The notes below the pieces were generated by a model. It saw nothing but the letters and a program-made list of their open reading frames with translations. It had not been told where the DNA came from and made no database searches. Shown here piece by piece: positions 33,008 to 42,140 of a stretch of 64,000 bases of DNA. Every line of letters starts with the position of its first letter. The first letter of the stretch is position 1. This DNA comes from UBA981 sp942490995 (GTDB lineage Bacteria; Pseudomonadota; Gammaproteobacteria; Ga0077536). The stretch is from the NCBI GenBank assembly GCA_942490995.1, contig CALOBG010000031.1, forward strand, positions 1-64,000, written 5' to 3'. The position numbers were made by a program, and so were the translations under genes.

Positions 33008-34905
33008 GTTCGCTCACGTCCGGCGCGGACCAGGAAGGCGTCGAACAACAGCACGGTCCACAACAGGGTGCTGTAGTCGCGTCGTTCGCTGGCGTGAGCC
33101 TCGAGGATATGTTCAAGGAAACGCTGATTGAAATAGCCTGTCGCGCGGAGCCGATCGCCGAGGATGATGTCCTTGAGGCGCGCTTTCAACGGCCCGCGAA
33201 ACCACTTCGCCAGCGGCACCGCGAAACCCATTTTCGGCCGGTAAAGAATATCGTGCGGCAGCTTCGCCTCCAGCGATTTCTTGAAGATGTACTTGCCTTC
33301 CCCACTGCGGTACTTGAAGTCCGACGGCAGGCTCGAGATCCATTCAACGAGTTTGTGGTCGAGCAGCGGTACCCGCACCTCGAGCGCGTGGGCCATGCTG
33401 GCGCGATCGACCTTGGTCAGGATATCGCCGGGCAGGTAGGTTTTGAGGTCGAGATACTGGATCAGCGATAGCGGGTCGTCGGTTGGCGCGCGCGCGGCGT
33501 GGCCGCGCAGCACTTCGCCGGCACTGTAGCCCTGCAGCTCGCGCCGGAAGGAATCGCTGAACAGGCGCGTGCGCATGTCGTCGTTGAAGTAGGAAATGCT
33601 GTGGAAATAGGCCGCCACGGAATCGCGGGCGAGTCCCTGGAAGGTGGTCTTGGCGCGCAGGAAGCGCGGCGCCCAGTCGGCTTTGGGATAAAGCACACCC
33701 AGCGGTCCGAACAGCGCGCGGCGTAGCGACAGCGGCAGCGCGCCACGCACCCGCTCTTCGAACATGTGCAGCCGGTAGCGCCGGTAGCCGGCCAGGTTTT
33801 CGTCGCCGCCGTCGCCGGACAGGGCCACCGTGACGCGTTCCCGGGCCAGTTCGCAGACGCGGTAGGTCGGCAGCGCCGAACTGTCCGCGTAGGGTTCGTC
33901 GTAAAGATCGATGAGCTTGTCGATCAATTCGAAATCGTCCGGCTTGACGGTGCGGACGTGGTGATCGGTGGCGTACTGGTCGGCGACACGCCGGGCGTAT
34001 TCGGACTCGTCAAAGCCGGGAACGTCAAAGCCTATCGAGCAGGTATTGACCGGGCTCGACTGCAGTTCGGCCATCAATGCCACCACGGCTGACGAGTCGA
34101 CCCCGCCGGACAGGAACGCGCCCAGCGGCACTTCGGAAACCAGGCGGATATCGACCGCCTCGCGGGTCCGCCGCAACAGTTCTTCGGCGGCGTCGCCGAC
34201 GCTGATCGTGTGGTCGACAGCGAACGGCACATCCCAGTATTCACGCGGTGACGGCAGCTCGGCGCCACGCCGCATGAGCAGGGTATGCCCGGGCGGGAGT
34301 TTAAAAACGTTACGGTAAATACTGCGCGGTTCAGGGATATAGCCGTAGGCGAAATAATCTTCGATGGCCAGCGGGTCGAACGTCCGGTCGAGATCGGGCA
34401 TCAGGTCGAGGGCTTTCAACTCGGAGCCGAAGGCCAGCTGGCGGCCGTCGACCAGCGTGTAATACAGCGGCTTGATACCGAGTCGATCGCGCGCGAGGAA
34501 CACCGTTTCTTCGCGCCGATCCCACACCGCGAAGGCGAACATGCCGCGCAGGTGGGTGACGCAGTCGGCGCCCCAATGCTCCCAGGCACGCAGGATCACC
34601 TCGGTGTCGGAATGGGTGCGGAAGCGGTAGCCGGCGGCTTCCAGCTCGACACGCAGTTCGCGAAAGTTGTACACCTCGCCGTTGTAAGTCAGCCAGCAGC
34701 TTTGATCATCGTTCGCCATCGGCTGCTGGCCGGACGCGAGGTCGATGATCGACAGCCGCCGATGCCCGAGCCCGACGCCGGCCTCGATGTGTACACCGCT
34801 TTCATCCGGGCCGCGATGGGTCAGCACGTCGGTCATTCGCCGCAGCAGCGCAGCATCGACGGCGCCCGGTCCGCGCATGTCAACCAGCCCAGCGATCCCG
34901 CACAC
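33004..34905 (-). CDS. XrtA/PEP-CTERM system amidotransferase (asparagine-synthase family)
   Basis: This 633-residue protein starts MCGIAGLVD with Cys2 as glutaminase nucleophile, followed by HRGPDESGVHI and WLTYNGEVYNFRELR. The synthetase half has the PP-loop GAFLSGGVDSSAVVALMAEL, ALSGDGGDENLAGYRRY and RPKMGFAVPLAKWFRG. Length and layout fit the TIGR03108 amidotransferases of exosortase A loci. It likely amidates a carboxylate, perhaps a uronic acid or an acyl decoration, with ammonia from glutamine. Unlike the paralogue at 26,802 its glutaminase site is intact. It lies between two XrtA-type glycosyltransferase genes in the core operon. Confidence 0.93.
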   Translation of the reverse strand: MCGIAGLVDMRGPGAVDAALLRRMTDVLTHRGPDESGVHIEAGVGLGHRRLSIIDLASGQQPMANDDQSCWLTYNGEVYNFRELRVELEAAGYRFRTHSDTEVILRAWEHWGADCVTHLRGMFAFAVWDRREETVFLARDRLGIKPLYYTLVDGRQLAFGSELKALDLMPDLDRTFDPLAIEDYFAYGYIPEPRSIYRNVFKLPPGHTLLMRRGAELPSPREYWDVPFAVDHTISVGDAAEELLRRTREAVDIRLVSEVPLGAFLSGGVDSSAVVALMAELQSSPVNTCSIGFDVPGFDESEYARRVADQYATDHHVRTVKPDDFELIDKLIDLYDEPYADSSALPTYRVCELARERVTVALSGDGGDENLAGYRRYRLHMFEERVRGALPLSLRRALFGPLGVLYPKADWAPRFLRAKTTFQGLARDSVAAYFHSISYFNDDMRTRLFSDSFRRELQGYSAGEVLRGHAARAPTDDPLSLIQYLDLKTYLPGDILTKVDRASMAHALEVRVPLLDHKLVEWISSLPSDFKYRSGEGKYIFKKSLEAKLPHDILYRPKMGFAVPLAKWFRGPLKARLKDIILGDRLRATGYFNQRFLEHILEAHASERRDYSTLLWTVLLFDAFLVRAGRERT

Positions 34906-34942
34906 GATAGTTCTCCCTTACCCTTACTCGACGGTCAGCGAT

Positions 34943-36073
34943 TCAAGTCGGCGCGGCGTGATACAGGCGATCGTAGGCCGCGACCATGCCCGACAGACTG
35001 TAGTGTTGCTCGACCAGTGCCCGCCCGGCGCGGCCGTGACGTTCGCGCAATGCGCGATCGTCGACATAGCGTTCCAGTGCCGCCGCCATGGCAGTATCGT
35101 CATCGACCCCGACCAGCACCCCGCTTTCGCCGTCGGCGACCAGTTCGGGATTGCCGCCAACCGCGGTCGCGATCACGGGCAGACCGCTGGCCATCGCTTC
35201 AAGGATGGTGTTCGAGATCCCTTCGGCCCGCGACGGCAACACAAAAACGTCCATCCCGCGCAGCTCGGCCGCCACCGTCGACGAGTCACCGACACACTCC
35301 AGCAGCTCGGCGCAGTCCGCGGCAGCGACGATACCGCGGCATTGTTCGAGCAACGGTCCGGCGCCGACCAGGCGCAGGCGCAGGTGGTCGCGCAGGTCCG
35401 CGCGCCGCGCCGCCAGCATGCAGAACGCCCGGCACAGGGCCGGCTGGTTCTTTACTTCCTGCATACGCCCGACGCTGCCGATCACGACGTGCGCAGCCGC
35501 CCCCGCCTCGCGCGGGAAAAATTTTGCTTCGTCGACGCCGTTACAAATCCGCGTAACCCGCCGCGGTGCAATGCCGACGCTTTCGACCAGGTAGCGCTCA
35601 ATCTGGCGCGACAGCGCGACGAAGTGATGAACCCCGACACCGAATACGCGGCGCACAAGCTGGTGCCTGCGGTTACTGCCGTCGAGGTCATGAACGTCCC
35701 AGCCATGTTCACTGTGGATGCGCGTGTTGACCCCTGCAGCCTGCGCCGCCCACTGGGTTTCCAGGGCAACGAAGTTGCGCGTATGCACAACGTCGGGCCT
35801 GAGCTCGCGCAACAGGCGAAACATCGACAGCCACATGCGGAAATCGTTACCGTCGCGCTTGTGCAGCGCATACAGCGCATGGTTGTTGCCGTCCAGCCGC
35901 GCGGCAAAGACTGGGTCATGATCGGCCAGCGAGATGATCGAATGACGGAAGCGTGCCGGCTCGAGTCGAGAGAGAAGGTTAACCAGACCGTTCTCGAGAC
36001 CGCCGACGGCAAAACTGTAAAGCACGTGAGCGATATGGAGCGGCTTCCCGGCGGCATTGCGGCCCACGCTCAT
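34943..36073 (-). CDS. XrtA/PEP-CTERM system glycosyltransferase, TIGR03088 type
   Basis: This 376-residue GT4 begins with IAHVLYSFAVGGLENGLVNL and contains VVHTRNFVALETQWAAQAAG, RIHSEHGWDVHDLDGSNRRH and the E-x7-E motif in SRAEGISNTILEAMASGLPV. These segments match the family linked to exosortase A (TIGR03088). Its start overlaps the exosortase stop (ATGA), so translation is coupled. It probably adds one of the sugars common to XrtA-type exopolysaccharides. Confidence 0.93.
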   Translation of the reverse strand: MSVGRNAAGKPLHIAHVLYSFAVGGLENGLVNLLSRLEPARFRHSIISLADHDPVFAARLDGNNHALYALHKRDGNDFRMWLSMFRLLRELRPDVVHTRNFVALETQWAAQAAGVNTRIHSEHGWDVHDLDGSNRRHQLVRRVFGVGVHHFVALSRQIERYLVESVGIAPRRVTRICNGVDEAKFFPREAGAAAHVVIGSVGRMQEVKNQPALCRAFCMLAARRADLRDHLRLRLVGAGPLLEQCRGIVAAADCAELLECVGDSSTVAAELRGMDVFVLPSRAEGISNTILEAMASGLPVIATAVGGNPELVADGESGVLVGVDDDTAMAAALERYVDDRALRERHGRAGRALVEQHYSLSGMVAAYDRLYHAAPT

Positions 36074-37566
36074 TGCTCGACATAAAGCTGCGACAGGTGA
36101 ACCTCGGCCTGGCGCAGAAACGTCGCGAGGCGATCACGCCCGACGGCGATGGTATCGTCGTCCAGCGGAGTCAGGACCGCGATCATAGCGCTGCCCGCCG
36201 GCTGACGCAGGAGTCGGGCCCGCGCCTGGGCCAGTTTCGCATCGATGCGGGTGGCTACACGCTGCGATCCGATGTCATACCAGTACCACAGCAGGTATTC
36301 GCGCTCGCCGCGGCGCAGACGTACTTCGTTGACGACAGCGAGGTCGCTCACCCCGTCGGGTTCGAACGGCCCATAGGCGAGCTGCTGCACGGCCTTGTTG
36401 TTGAACACTGCGTTGGTCTGATTGATGACTTCCTGGCCATGGACTTCGGCGGCAAAATAGTGAATTTCAAGCTGTACAGCCGGTGTTTCGCCCGGCTCGT
36501 AGCGTGCACGAAGTACCTGGCTGGCGCCGTCGAAGCGGCCGCCGAGCAGATCCTCGCCCGCATCTTCGTGCCAGCCAGCGATGCTCGGCAGCGCGATCGG
36601 CGGTGCTGCGGGCAGGGTCTGGTTGAGCTGCACGGAAGCCACGCGCGGAACCAGCAGCAGGGCCGCGGCGAGCGCCAGCATGCCGCCCACGGGTCGATCG
36701 TGGGCACCGACGGCCGACGTTCCTCGCGACCGAGGCGGTGGGTTGGTTTCCGCGAACAGGTTACCCAGGCCGAACAGGGCAAAAATGACGATACCGAAAA
36801 ACACCCATCCATAAACAAAATGATCGATACCCATGGCATAACGGTAGTCGCTCATGTCGGCGATCATGACAATACCGTAGGCACGCAGACCGTTGGCCAG
36901 CAACGGCACCACCACGGCCAGGCCCATGAAGGCCACGCGTCGCCACAGGGAGTGGTAGCGCAGGTAGGCGAACATGGCGCTGACCGAGACGGTTGCGATG
37001 AGGTAGTTGATACCGCTGCAGGCTTCCGCAACAACGAAGTTGCCGGATGGGATCGACAGGTATCGTCCCTCGATAAATACCGGTACGTCGCTCAGGCGCA
37101 ACATTGCCACCAGCACCGTCGCTGTCCAGTCCTGCAAATACGGGACCAGAAACTCGCCTTCCGGGACGGCGAAGTAGAGATAAAACAACGGAAACACCAG
37201 GATCCGGAACGCTGTCGGGCCGATCAGCAGCCACGACATTCCGATAATCATGCCGATCACCGCGAGGTGCTCGAAAAATGCGATGTCGACAAGCTCGCCG
37301 GCGCTCCACAGCACCGCGTTCAGCGCCAGGTAGATGAGACCGGCCCGCCCTACCCCCGGGCTTACCCCGGCCAGCTGCGGGCGGCTTTCCAGAACCAGGT
37401 AAATCGCGATTGGAATGATCAGGAAACAGTGATTGAAGGTGCTCGAATGCCACCAGATCTGGACCATGTCGCTGACGGTGGGGAAATACGCGGCAACGAT
37501 GCCGACGTAGCTCGCGACAAGCAGCAATAAGCGGGGGCGCCATGTCGGCGCGATCGTCAGCATCAT
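36070..37566 (-). CDS. xrtA: Exosortase A fused to an EpsI domain
   Basis: This protein has 498 residues from the ATG at 37,566; the frame extends to 37,608 within the preceding gene. The N-terminal two thirds are about eight membrane helices. They carry the catalytic Cys183 (VVAEACSGINYLIA), an Arg at 228 in LLANGLRAYGIVM and His249 in GIDHFVYGWVFFG, the expected triad of exosortases. The C-terminal third is an EpsI-like (DUF3485) domain, with IAGWHEDAGEDLLGG and YLLWYWYDIGSQRVA. It sorts proteins with a C-terminal PEP-CTERM signal, cleaving and transferring them at the inner membrane. A substrate is encoded at 49,185. It overlaps both neighbours and sits mid-operon. Confidence 0.95.
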   Translation of the reverse strand: MMLTIAPTWRPRLLLLVASYVGIVAAYFPTVSDMVQIWWHSSTFNHCFLIIPIAIYLVLESRPQLAGVSPGVGRAGLIYLALNAVLWSAGELVDIAFFEHLAVIGMIIGMSWLLIGPTAFRILVFPLFYLYFAVPEGEFLVPYLQDWTATVLVAMLRLSDVPVFIEGRYLSIPSGNFVVAEACSGINYLIATVSVSAMFAYLRYHSLWRRVAFMGLAVVVPLLANGLRAYGIVMIADMSDYRYAMGIDHFVYGWVFFGIVIFALFGLGNLFAETNPPPRSRGTSAVGAHDRPVGGMLALAAALLLVPRVASVQLNQTLPAAPPIALPSIAGWHEDAGEDLLGGRFDGASQVLRARYEPGETPAVQLEIHYFAAEVHGQEVINQTNAVFNNKAVQQLAYGPFEPDGVSDLAVVNEVRLRRGEREYLLWYWYDIGSQRVATRIDAKLAQARARLLRQPAGSAMIAVLTPLDDDTIAVGRDRLATFLRQAEVHLSQLYVEQ

Positions 37567-37570
37567 AGGG

Positions 37571-39442
37571 TCAACCGAGAGAACGGGACAGCCACGGACC
37601 AAGCGCATTCGCTATAGGTAGCGGCAGCTTCTTCCAGGTCTCGACAAAAAATCGATATTTCGGATTGAGCGGATTGATGTCCGGCATCTCGCGGTCCCGG
37701 ATCAGTTCGTACTCGTAGTACAGCGGTCGAGGTTCGAAACCGAGATTGACTTTCCAGGCGTAGGAGCCGGTGTCTTTCTTGCTGCGTCCGAAGTCAAACA
37801 GGGCAGCGCCGCGTGCGGCAGCCCGGGTCATGATCTCAAAGGCCAGAAAATCGTTGCCGTTCAGGCGACGCGCATCGTACACGCCGCCCCAGTAATACGG
37901 GCATACCCAGTCGCCGAAATAGAAGTTCATCGAGCTGCTGATCACGCGCTGATCGAGACAGGCGCTCAGGATCTCGACCTGGCTCGGAAAAGCTTCCGCT
38001 ATTGCACTGAACAGGCCGCGCGGAAACACCGGCGTGCCGAGATTGCGCACGCTCTCGGCGTATACCGGGTAAAAGTTTTCGACGGTATCGATGCGCGCCA
38101 CCAGCCCGTTCTTTGCACCCTTGCGGATGACGTTACGCTGCTTACTGCGGATGGCCCGCATATTCGCGTCCGGATCAGCCTCGATCGGCTTACTGAACAG
38201 CTCATAGAGCGATTTGACCGCGCGCGATGCGCCGCCGGGATCACGCAGCCGGTATTCGACCGCACCAACCCCGAGCCTGGTGCCGAGTTCGCGGGCCGCC
38301 GCTTCCAGGGCCCGCTGCGCCTCATCGTTCTGCGCCAGCGGACCGGCAAACGAAGTAAACGGTAGCGTACTCAGGGACTGGCCGAACAGTGCGCTGCGCA
38401 CGTGGACCAGCGGTAGCACCGCGCACACGCCCTGTTCGTCCTCGGCGAGGAGATAGTGAGCGCGGTGTCCGAGCGCTTGTTCGAAAACCTCGCGCCAGTT
38501 GAAGAGGTGGAAAAACGAGCCTTCGGCGTGGGCCGTGACGAATGCGTCCCAGCGCTGCGCATCCGTGCTGGTGCTCTCAATGACGCGCAGATTGGCCCCC
38601 TGGGTAGCGATCTCGTCCGCGTAAACGTTGCCGAACGTGCTCCAGGAGAAATCGACGAGCAGTCGTTCCAGCCGCGCCAGCGCGCGACCCTGATTGAGGT
38701 AGTGACGCAGCCGGGTTTTTGCGCCGAGCCCGGGCGGCCGCGGCTGTTCGGGGTCGAATTCCCACGGGTGAAAATACATATTGGCCGGCTGACCGTCGCG
38801 CTTGTTGACGTGGCGCAGCATGGCGCGCGACAGCACATACGGGAACAGGCGGAAATAGCCACCGCCTCCGGCCGGGATATTGCGCGCGCCGATCCGCACC
38901 GTGCTTACCGGGATCTCGACCAGGGTCTCGGTGCCGGCCGGGCGATAAGGTGTACGCGGTGCATCCGGGATCCCGTAGAGGTCATGGCGTACCGGGTAGA
39001 CACTGGAGCTGTAGCTGAAGCCGGCCTGTTCGATTTCGGCAAACGCCCATTGATTGTCGCGGTTGATGGAGAAGCTCGCGGCGCGATAGCCGCGTACCGC
39101 CTGGCCGGTGAGGTTTTCGAGAATGTCCTTGCTGCGGGCGATATCTTCGCGCAGTTCGGCCGGAGTCTGCTCGGTGATGCGGATATGCTGATAGCCGTGA
39201 CAAGCGACCTCGTGGCCCTCGTCGACCATGCGCTTGATCAGGCGCGGATAGCGCTCGGCAACCCAGCCCAGGGTAAAAAACGTGGTCGAGGTGTCATAGC
39301 GGGCAAACAGATCGAGTAATCGATCCGTCGCCAGCTCGACGCGCGATGGCCACGCGCCCCAGTCTTCGCGTGCGATCTGCGCCTCGAACGCCGAAACCTG
39401 GAAATATTCTTCGACGTCGACGGACAACGCGTTGCGGATCAT
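37571..39442 (-). CDS. XrtA system polysaccharide deacetylase fused to a FemAB-like transferase
   Basis: This is one 623-residue chain with two domains that are usually separate genes. Residues 1-280 are the TIGR03006-type deacetylase: ALSVDVEEYFQVSAFE (Asp9), CHGYQHIRIT (His82, His86), RGYRAASFSI and the DUF3473 end MYFHPWEFDPEQPRPPG. Residues 285-623 are the TIGR03019-type FemAB-like transferase: SFFHLFNWREVFEQALGHRA, FAGPLAQN, SKQRNVIRKGAKNG and FDFGRSKKDTGSYAWKVNLG. No stop or frameshift separates them. The deacetylase part would remove acetyl groups and the FemAB part would add an acyl or aminoacyl group to the same sugar. It is followed 5 bases later by xrtA. Confidence 0.92.
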   Translation of the reverse strand: MIRNALSVDVEEYFQVSAFEAQIAREDWGAWPSRVELATDRLLDLFARYDTSTTFFTLGWVAERYPRLIKRMVDEGHEVACHGYQHIRITEQTPAELREDIARSKDILENLTGQAVRGYRAASFSINRDNQWAFAEIEQAGFSYSSSVYPVRHDLYGIPDAPRTPYRPAGTETLVEIPVSTVRIGARNIPAGGGGYFRLFPYVLSRAMLRHVNKRDGQPANMYFHPWEFDPEQPRPPGLGAKTRLRHYLNQGRALARLERLLVDFSWSTFGNVYADEIATQGANLRVIESTSTDAQRWDAFVTAHAEGSFFHLFNWREVFEQALGHRAHYLLAEDEQGVCAVLPLVHVRSALFGQSLSTLPFTSFAGPLAQNDEAQRALEAAARELGTRLGVGAVEYRLRDPGGASRAVKSLYELFSKPIEADPDANMRAIRSKQRNVIRKGAKNGLVARIDTVENFYPVYAESVRNLGTPVFPRGLFSAIAEAFPSQVEILSACLDQRVISSSMNFYFGDWVCPYYWGGVYDARRLNGNDFLAFEIMTRAAARGAALFDFGRSKKDTGSYAWKVNLGFEPRPLYYEYELIRDREMPDINPLNPKYRFFVETWKKLPLPIANALGPWLSRSLG

Positions 39443-39488
39443 ATTCAGATTTGCCCAGTTTGAAGCGCTCGCAGGTGCGGGGGACCTG

Positions 39489-40619
39489 CTAACTTTTCAG
39501 AAACCAGTAGCCGACCATGGTGCCGAGTACAACCAGACTGACCAGGGCGCTGAACACGATGGTCCATAATGGATAATTACGTTGCCCGGCATTCAGCGCG
39601 ACCGGGTCCGGGCGCGCCTGGCCGATCGCAGACTGCTGCCGGAGTCGGGTCGAAAGATTCTCGATGGTGCGTTGCAGGTCGGTTACCTGGTCTTCCAGGC
39701 GCCTGATATTTTCCTGGGCAGCGGCTTTCTGCACGGCATCCTCGTCCACATTGTCTGCCTCGGCCACCGGGGGGCCCGCGCCTTCCGGAGTATCGTCGAC
39801 ATCCTCGCTCTGCTCCTGCTCGATTTCGGCGCACACCGCAGCCACCGCTTCGCCGCTGATGGTGTGCTGTTCATCGAGGTAGCCGTTCAGCAGCACGCGG
39901 TCGAACAGCGTATTGATGCGACGCGGCACGCCGCCGGTGGCCTGGAAAATATGCTCGTAGACCTGGTCTTCGATAACCGGGTCATCGGTCCAGCCGACCT
40001 TGTGCATACGGTGCTCGATATAGGATTTGATTTCGGGCGCGGTCAACGGCTTGAGATGGTAGGCCGCGATCACGCGCTGGCGTAGCTGCTCCAGCCCCGG
40101 CGCGCGCAGAATGGCCCGGAACTCGCGCTGGCCGAGCAGAAAACTCTGTACCAGCGGCGTGCCTTCGTAATCGAAATTGGACAACATACGCAGCTCTTCG
40201 AGGGCGCTGCGCGGCAGGTTCTGGGCCTCGTCGATAACCAGCAGGACGCGCTTGCCCTCCTGGCGACAGGTTTTGAAAAACGTTTCCAGTTTGTTCAGCA
40301 GGCTGGCCTTGGAGCTGCGCTCGAAGGGCATATCGAATTCGGCCGCGATCAGACGCAGCAGATCGAGGTCCTTGACGTTGGTCGAGACAATTTTTCCGGC
40401 CACCATGCTTTCGCTGTCGAGCTCTTTGAACAGGTTGTTGACGAGCATGGTTTTGCCGGTGCCGACATCGCCGGTGACGACAATGAAACCCTGCTCCTGC
40501 TGCAGGCCGTAGCGCATGTAGGCCTGCGCGCGCTTGTGCCCCTTGCTTTTGAAAAAGAAGCGCGGGTCCGGGTTGAGCTGGAAAGGCCGTGCGGTGAGGT
40601 TGTAAAACTTCTCGTACAT
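39489..40619 (-). CDS. XrtA-associated ExeA/GspA-type ATPase
   Basis: This 376-residue AAA ATPase begins MYEKFYNLTARPFQLNPDPR, the typical start of this family. Walker A is VVTGDVGTGKTMLVNNL, Walker B is VLLVIDEAQNLPRSALEELR, and ATGGVPRRINTLFDRVLL is sensor 2. A Glu/Asp-rich linker and coiled coil follow, and the protein ends in a membrane helix (LWTIVFSALVSLVVLGTMVG). It matches the putative secretion ATPase of PEP-CTERM loci. It is anchored at the inner membrane and may energise assembly of the export apparatus. It lies between the deacetylase and the beta-barrel gene. Confidence 0.92.
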   Translation of the reverse strand: MYEKFYNLTARPFQLNPDPRFFFKSKGHKRAQAYMRYGLQQEQGFIVVTGDVGTGKTMLVNNLFKELDSESMVAGKIVSTNVKDLDLLRLIAAEFDMPFERSSKASLLNKLETFFKTCRQEGKRVLLVIDEAQNLPRSALEELRMLSNFDYEGTPLVQSFLLGQREFRAILRAPGLEQLRQRVIAAYHLKPLTAPEIKSYIEHRMHKVGWTDDPVIEDQVYEHIFQATGGVPRRINTLFDRVLLNGYLDEQHTISGEAVAAVCAEIEQEQSEDVDDTPEGAGPPVAEADNVDEDAVQKAAAQENIRRLEDQVTDLQRTIENLSTRLRQQSAIGQARPDPVALNAGQRNYPLWTIVFSALVSLVVLGTMVGYWFLKS

Positions 40620-40630
40620 CGATGACGTGC

Positions 40631-42100
40631 TCAGAAATGGAAGACCAGGCCGGCCACGACCGAATTCTCGGTATAACCCGGACGACCGGTATTGGCTGCG
40701 CCCTGATCAGCGTAGGAATAGTTCAGGCGCGCACTGGTATGCGGGCCGAGCAGGTAGTTCAGAGAACTCGTAATGCTGAACACGTCACCGCCGCTGGAGC
40801 GGCTCTGCTGTCCGGCGCGCCAGGTTCCCTGCAGCGAGACACTGGTCCGCACCGACAGGGTGTGTGAGAAAACGATATCAAGGAGCTTGATATTTTCTTC
40901 GATACCCGAGAGCTGGAACTGCTCGGTGTTGTTGGAAAACGAGGCACGAATACTGCTCCGTCGCATGTCATAGGTGGTGCTGATGCGCAGATTCTTCGAT
41001 ACCGAGGCCTCGTTGCGGATCGAGGGCGTATCCAACGGCACATCGAACAACGAACTCGCGAACGGATCGAATATCGGGTTGCCGAAGCCATCTTCCAGCG
41101 GCACCAGCAGCACGCCGCGCTGGATATCGTTACCGGTGCGTAGAGCTTCGTCGTAGTTCAGGGTGAACACCCAGCGTCGATGCCGATGGTCGACCGCGAC
41201 GTTGAAGCTGTCGCCAAAGAACTGCTGGCCCCAATTGCCGGAGATCGAGGTCCGTTGCGACGGTGTCCAGGTGCCACCGATCGACCAGTTGAAACCGTCG
41301 CCGGCGGTCTGCGAGGTGCGGAAATCATTGTTCTGGCTGCCGGCGCTGAAGGTTGCTCTGAATTTGCGGTTGAAAACAAAGGAAATATCACCATCAATAC
41401 TTTCGAAACTTTCGTTCAAGCCCTCGCCGCGATCGATGGTGCGCGAACTCCAGCCGATGTTCATCGGCGTGCGTGCGAATTCCGGGCCGGAACTCAGGCC
41501 GAACTGGTAGCTGTTTTCGGTGCTGTCGTTCTGCTGGCCGAAATCGGTCGTGATCACGCCACCGGAATTGCCGCTGGCATCGTCCTTGAAAGTAAGCTGA
41601 TCGAAGCTGTAGTCGAAGGTCGCCACTGCCCACGAGCCCAGTCGTTCACGAACCGTCGGCCCGACCTGAAAGCGCATCACATCGCTGCGGTTACCGTTGC
41701 GGGCATTCTGGTTGCGCGAGATCAGACCCTGGTTGTTGGTGAGCTGCTGTGACATCGAGCTGTTGGTGTTGACGAACACGCGCTGCTTGATGAGTTCGAC
41801 GTCAGTGTTGCCCTGTAGCTGGTGACTGCCGTCGTCGAAATTGGGGTTGTTCACGTACAGTGAACGCTGAAAGTTGTAATCGACGTTGGAGCTGATCCGC
41901 GCGCTTTCACCGCGCAGCGAAACACCCGGGGTAACGCGGGTAATAAAATCATCGCTGGTATCGACATCGATCTGCCTGACGTTATCGGTAAACGTCTGGT
42001 CGACCGAAAATCGCGGCGTCAGCCGCCAATCGCCGGCATCGCTGGCGACACTGGTGATCAGCGCAGACAGGCAGGCAGCTGTGGTCAGGCTACGATGCAT
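40631..42100 (-). CDS. PEP-CTERM system-associated outer-membrane beta-barrel protein (TIGR03016 type)
   Basis: This protein has 489 residues from the ATG at 42,100. The signal peptide is LTTAACLSALITSVASDAG. The mature start WRLTPRFSVDQTFTDNVRQI is typical of this family. Alternating beta-strand patterns run to the C-terminus, which ends ENSVVAGLVFHF with a terminal aromatic as in outer-membrane barrels. It is likely the outer-membrane porin-like component of polysaccharide export in XrtA systems. The gene lies between the tyrosine kinase and the ATPase. Confidence 0.9.
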   Translation of the reverse strand: MHRSLTTAACLSALITSVASDAGDWRLTPRFSVDQTFTDNVRQIDVDTSDDFITRVTPGVSLRGESARISSNVDYNFQRSLYVNNPNFDDGSHQLQGNTDVELIKQRVFVNTNSSMSQQLTNNQGLISRNQNARNGNRSDVMRFQVGPTVRERLGSWAVATFDYSFDQLTFKDDASGNSGGVITTDFGQQNDSTENSYQFGLSSGPEFARTPMNIGWSSRTIDRGEGLNESFESIDGDISFVFNRKFRATFSAGSQNNDFRTSQTAGDGFNWSIGGTWTPSQRTSISGNWGQQFFGDSFNVAVDHRHRRWVFTLNYDEALRTGNDIQRGVLLVPLEDGFGNPIFDPFASSLFDVPLDTPSIRNEASVSKNLRISTTYDMRRSSIRASFSNNTEQFQLSGIEENIKLLDIVFSHTLSVRTSVSLQGTWRAGQQSRSSGGDVFSITSSLNYLLGPHTSARLNYSYADQGAANTGRPGYTENSVVAGLVFHF

Positions 42101-42140
42101 AATTGAACGGGATGCTGGCTGGTCGCTGGACACCGCCCGC

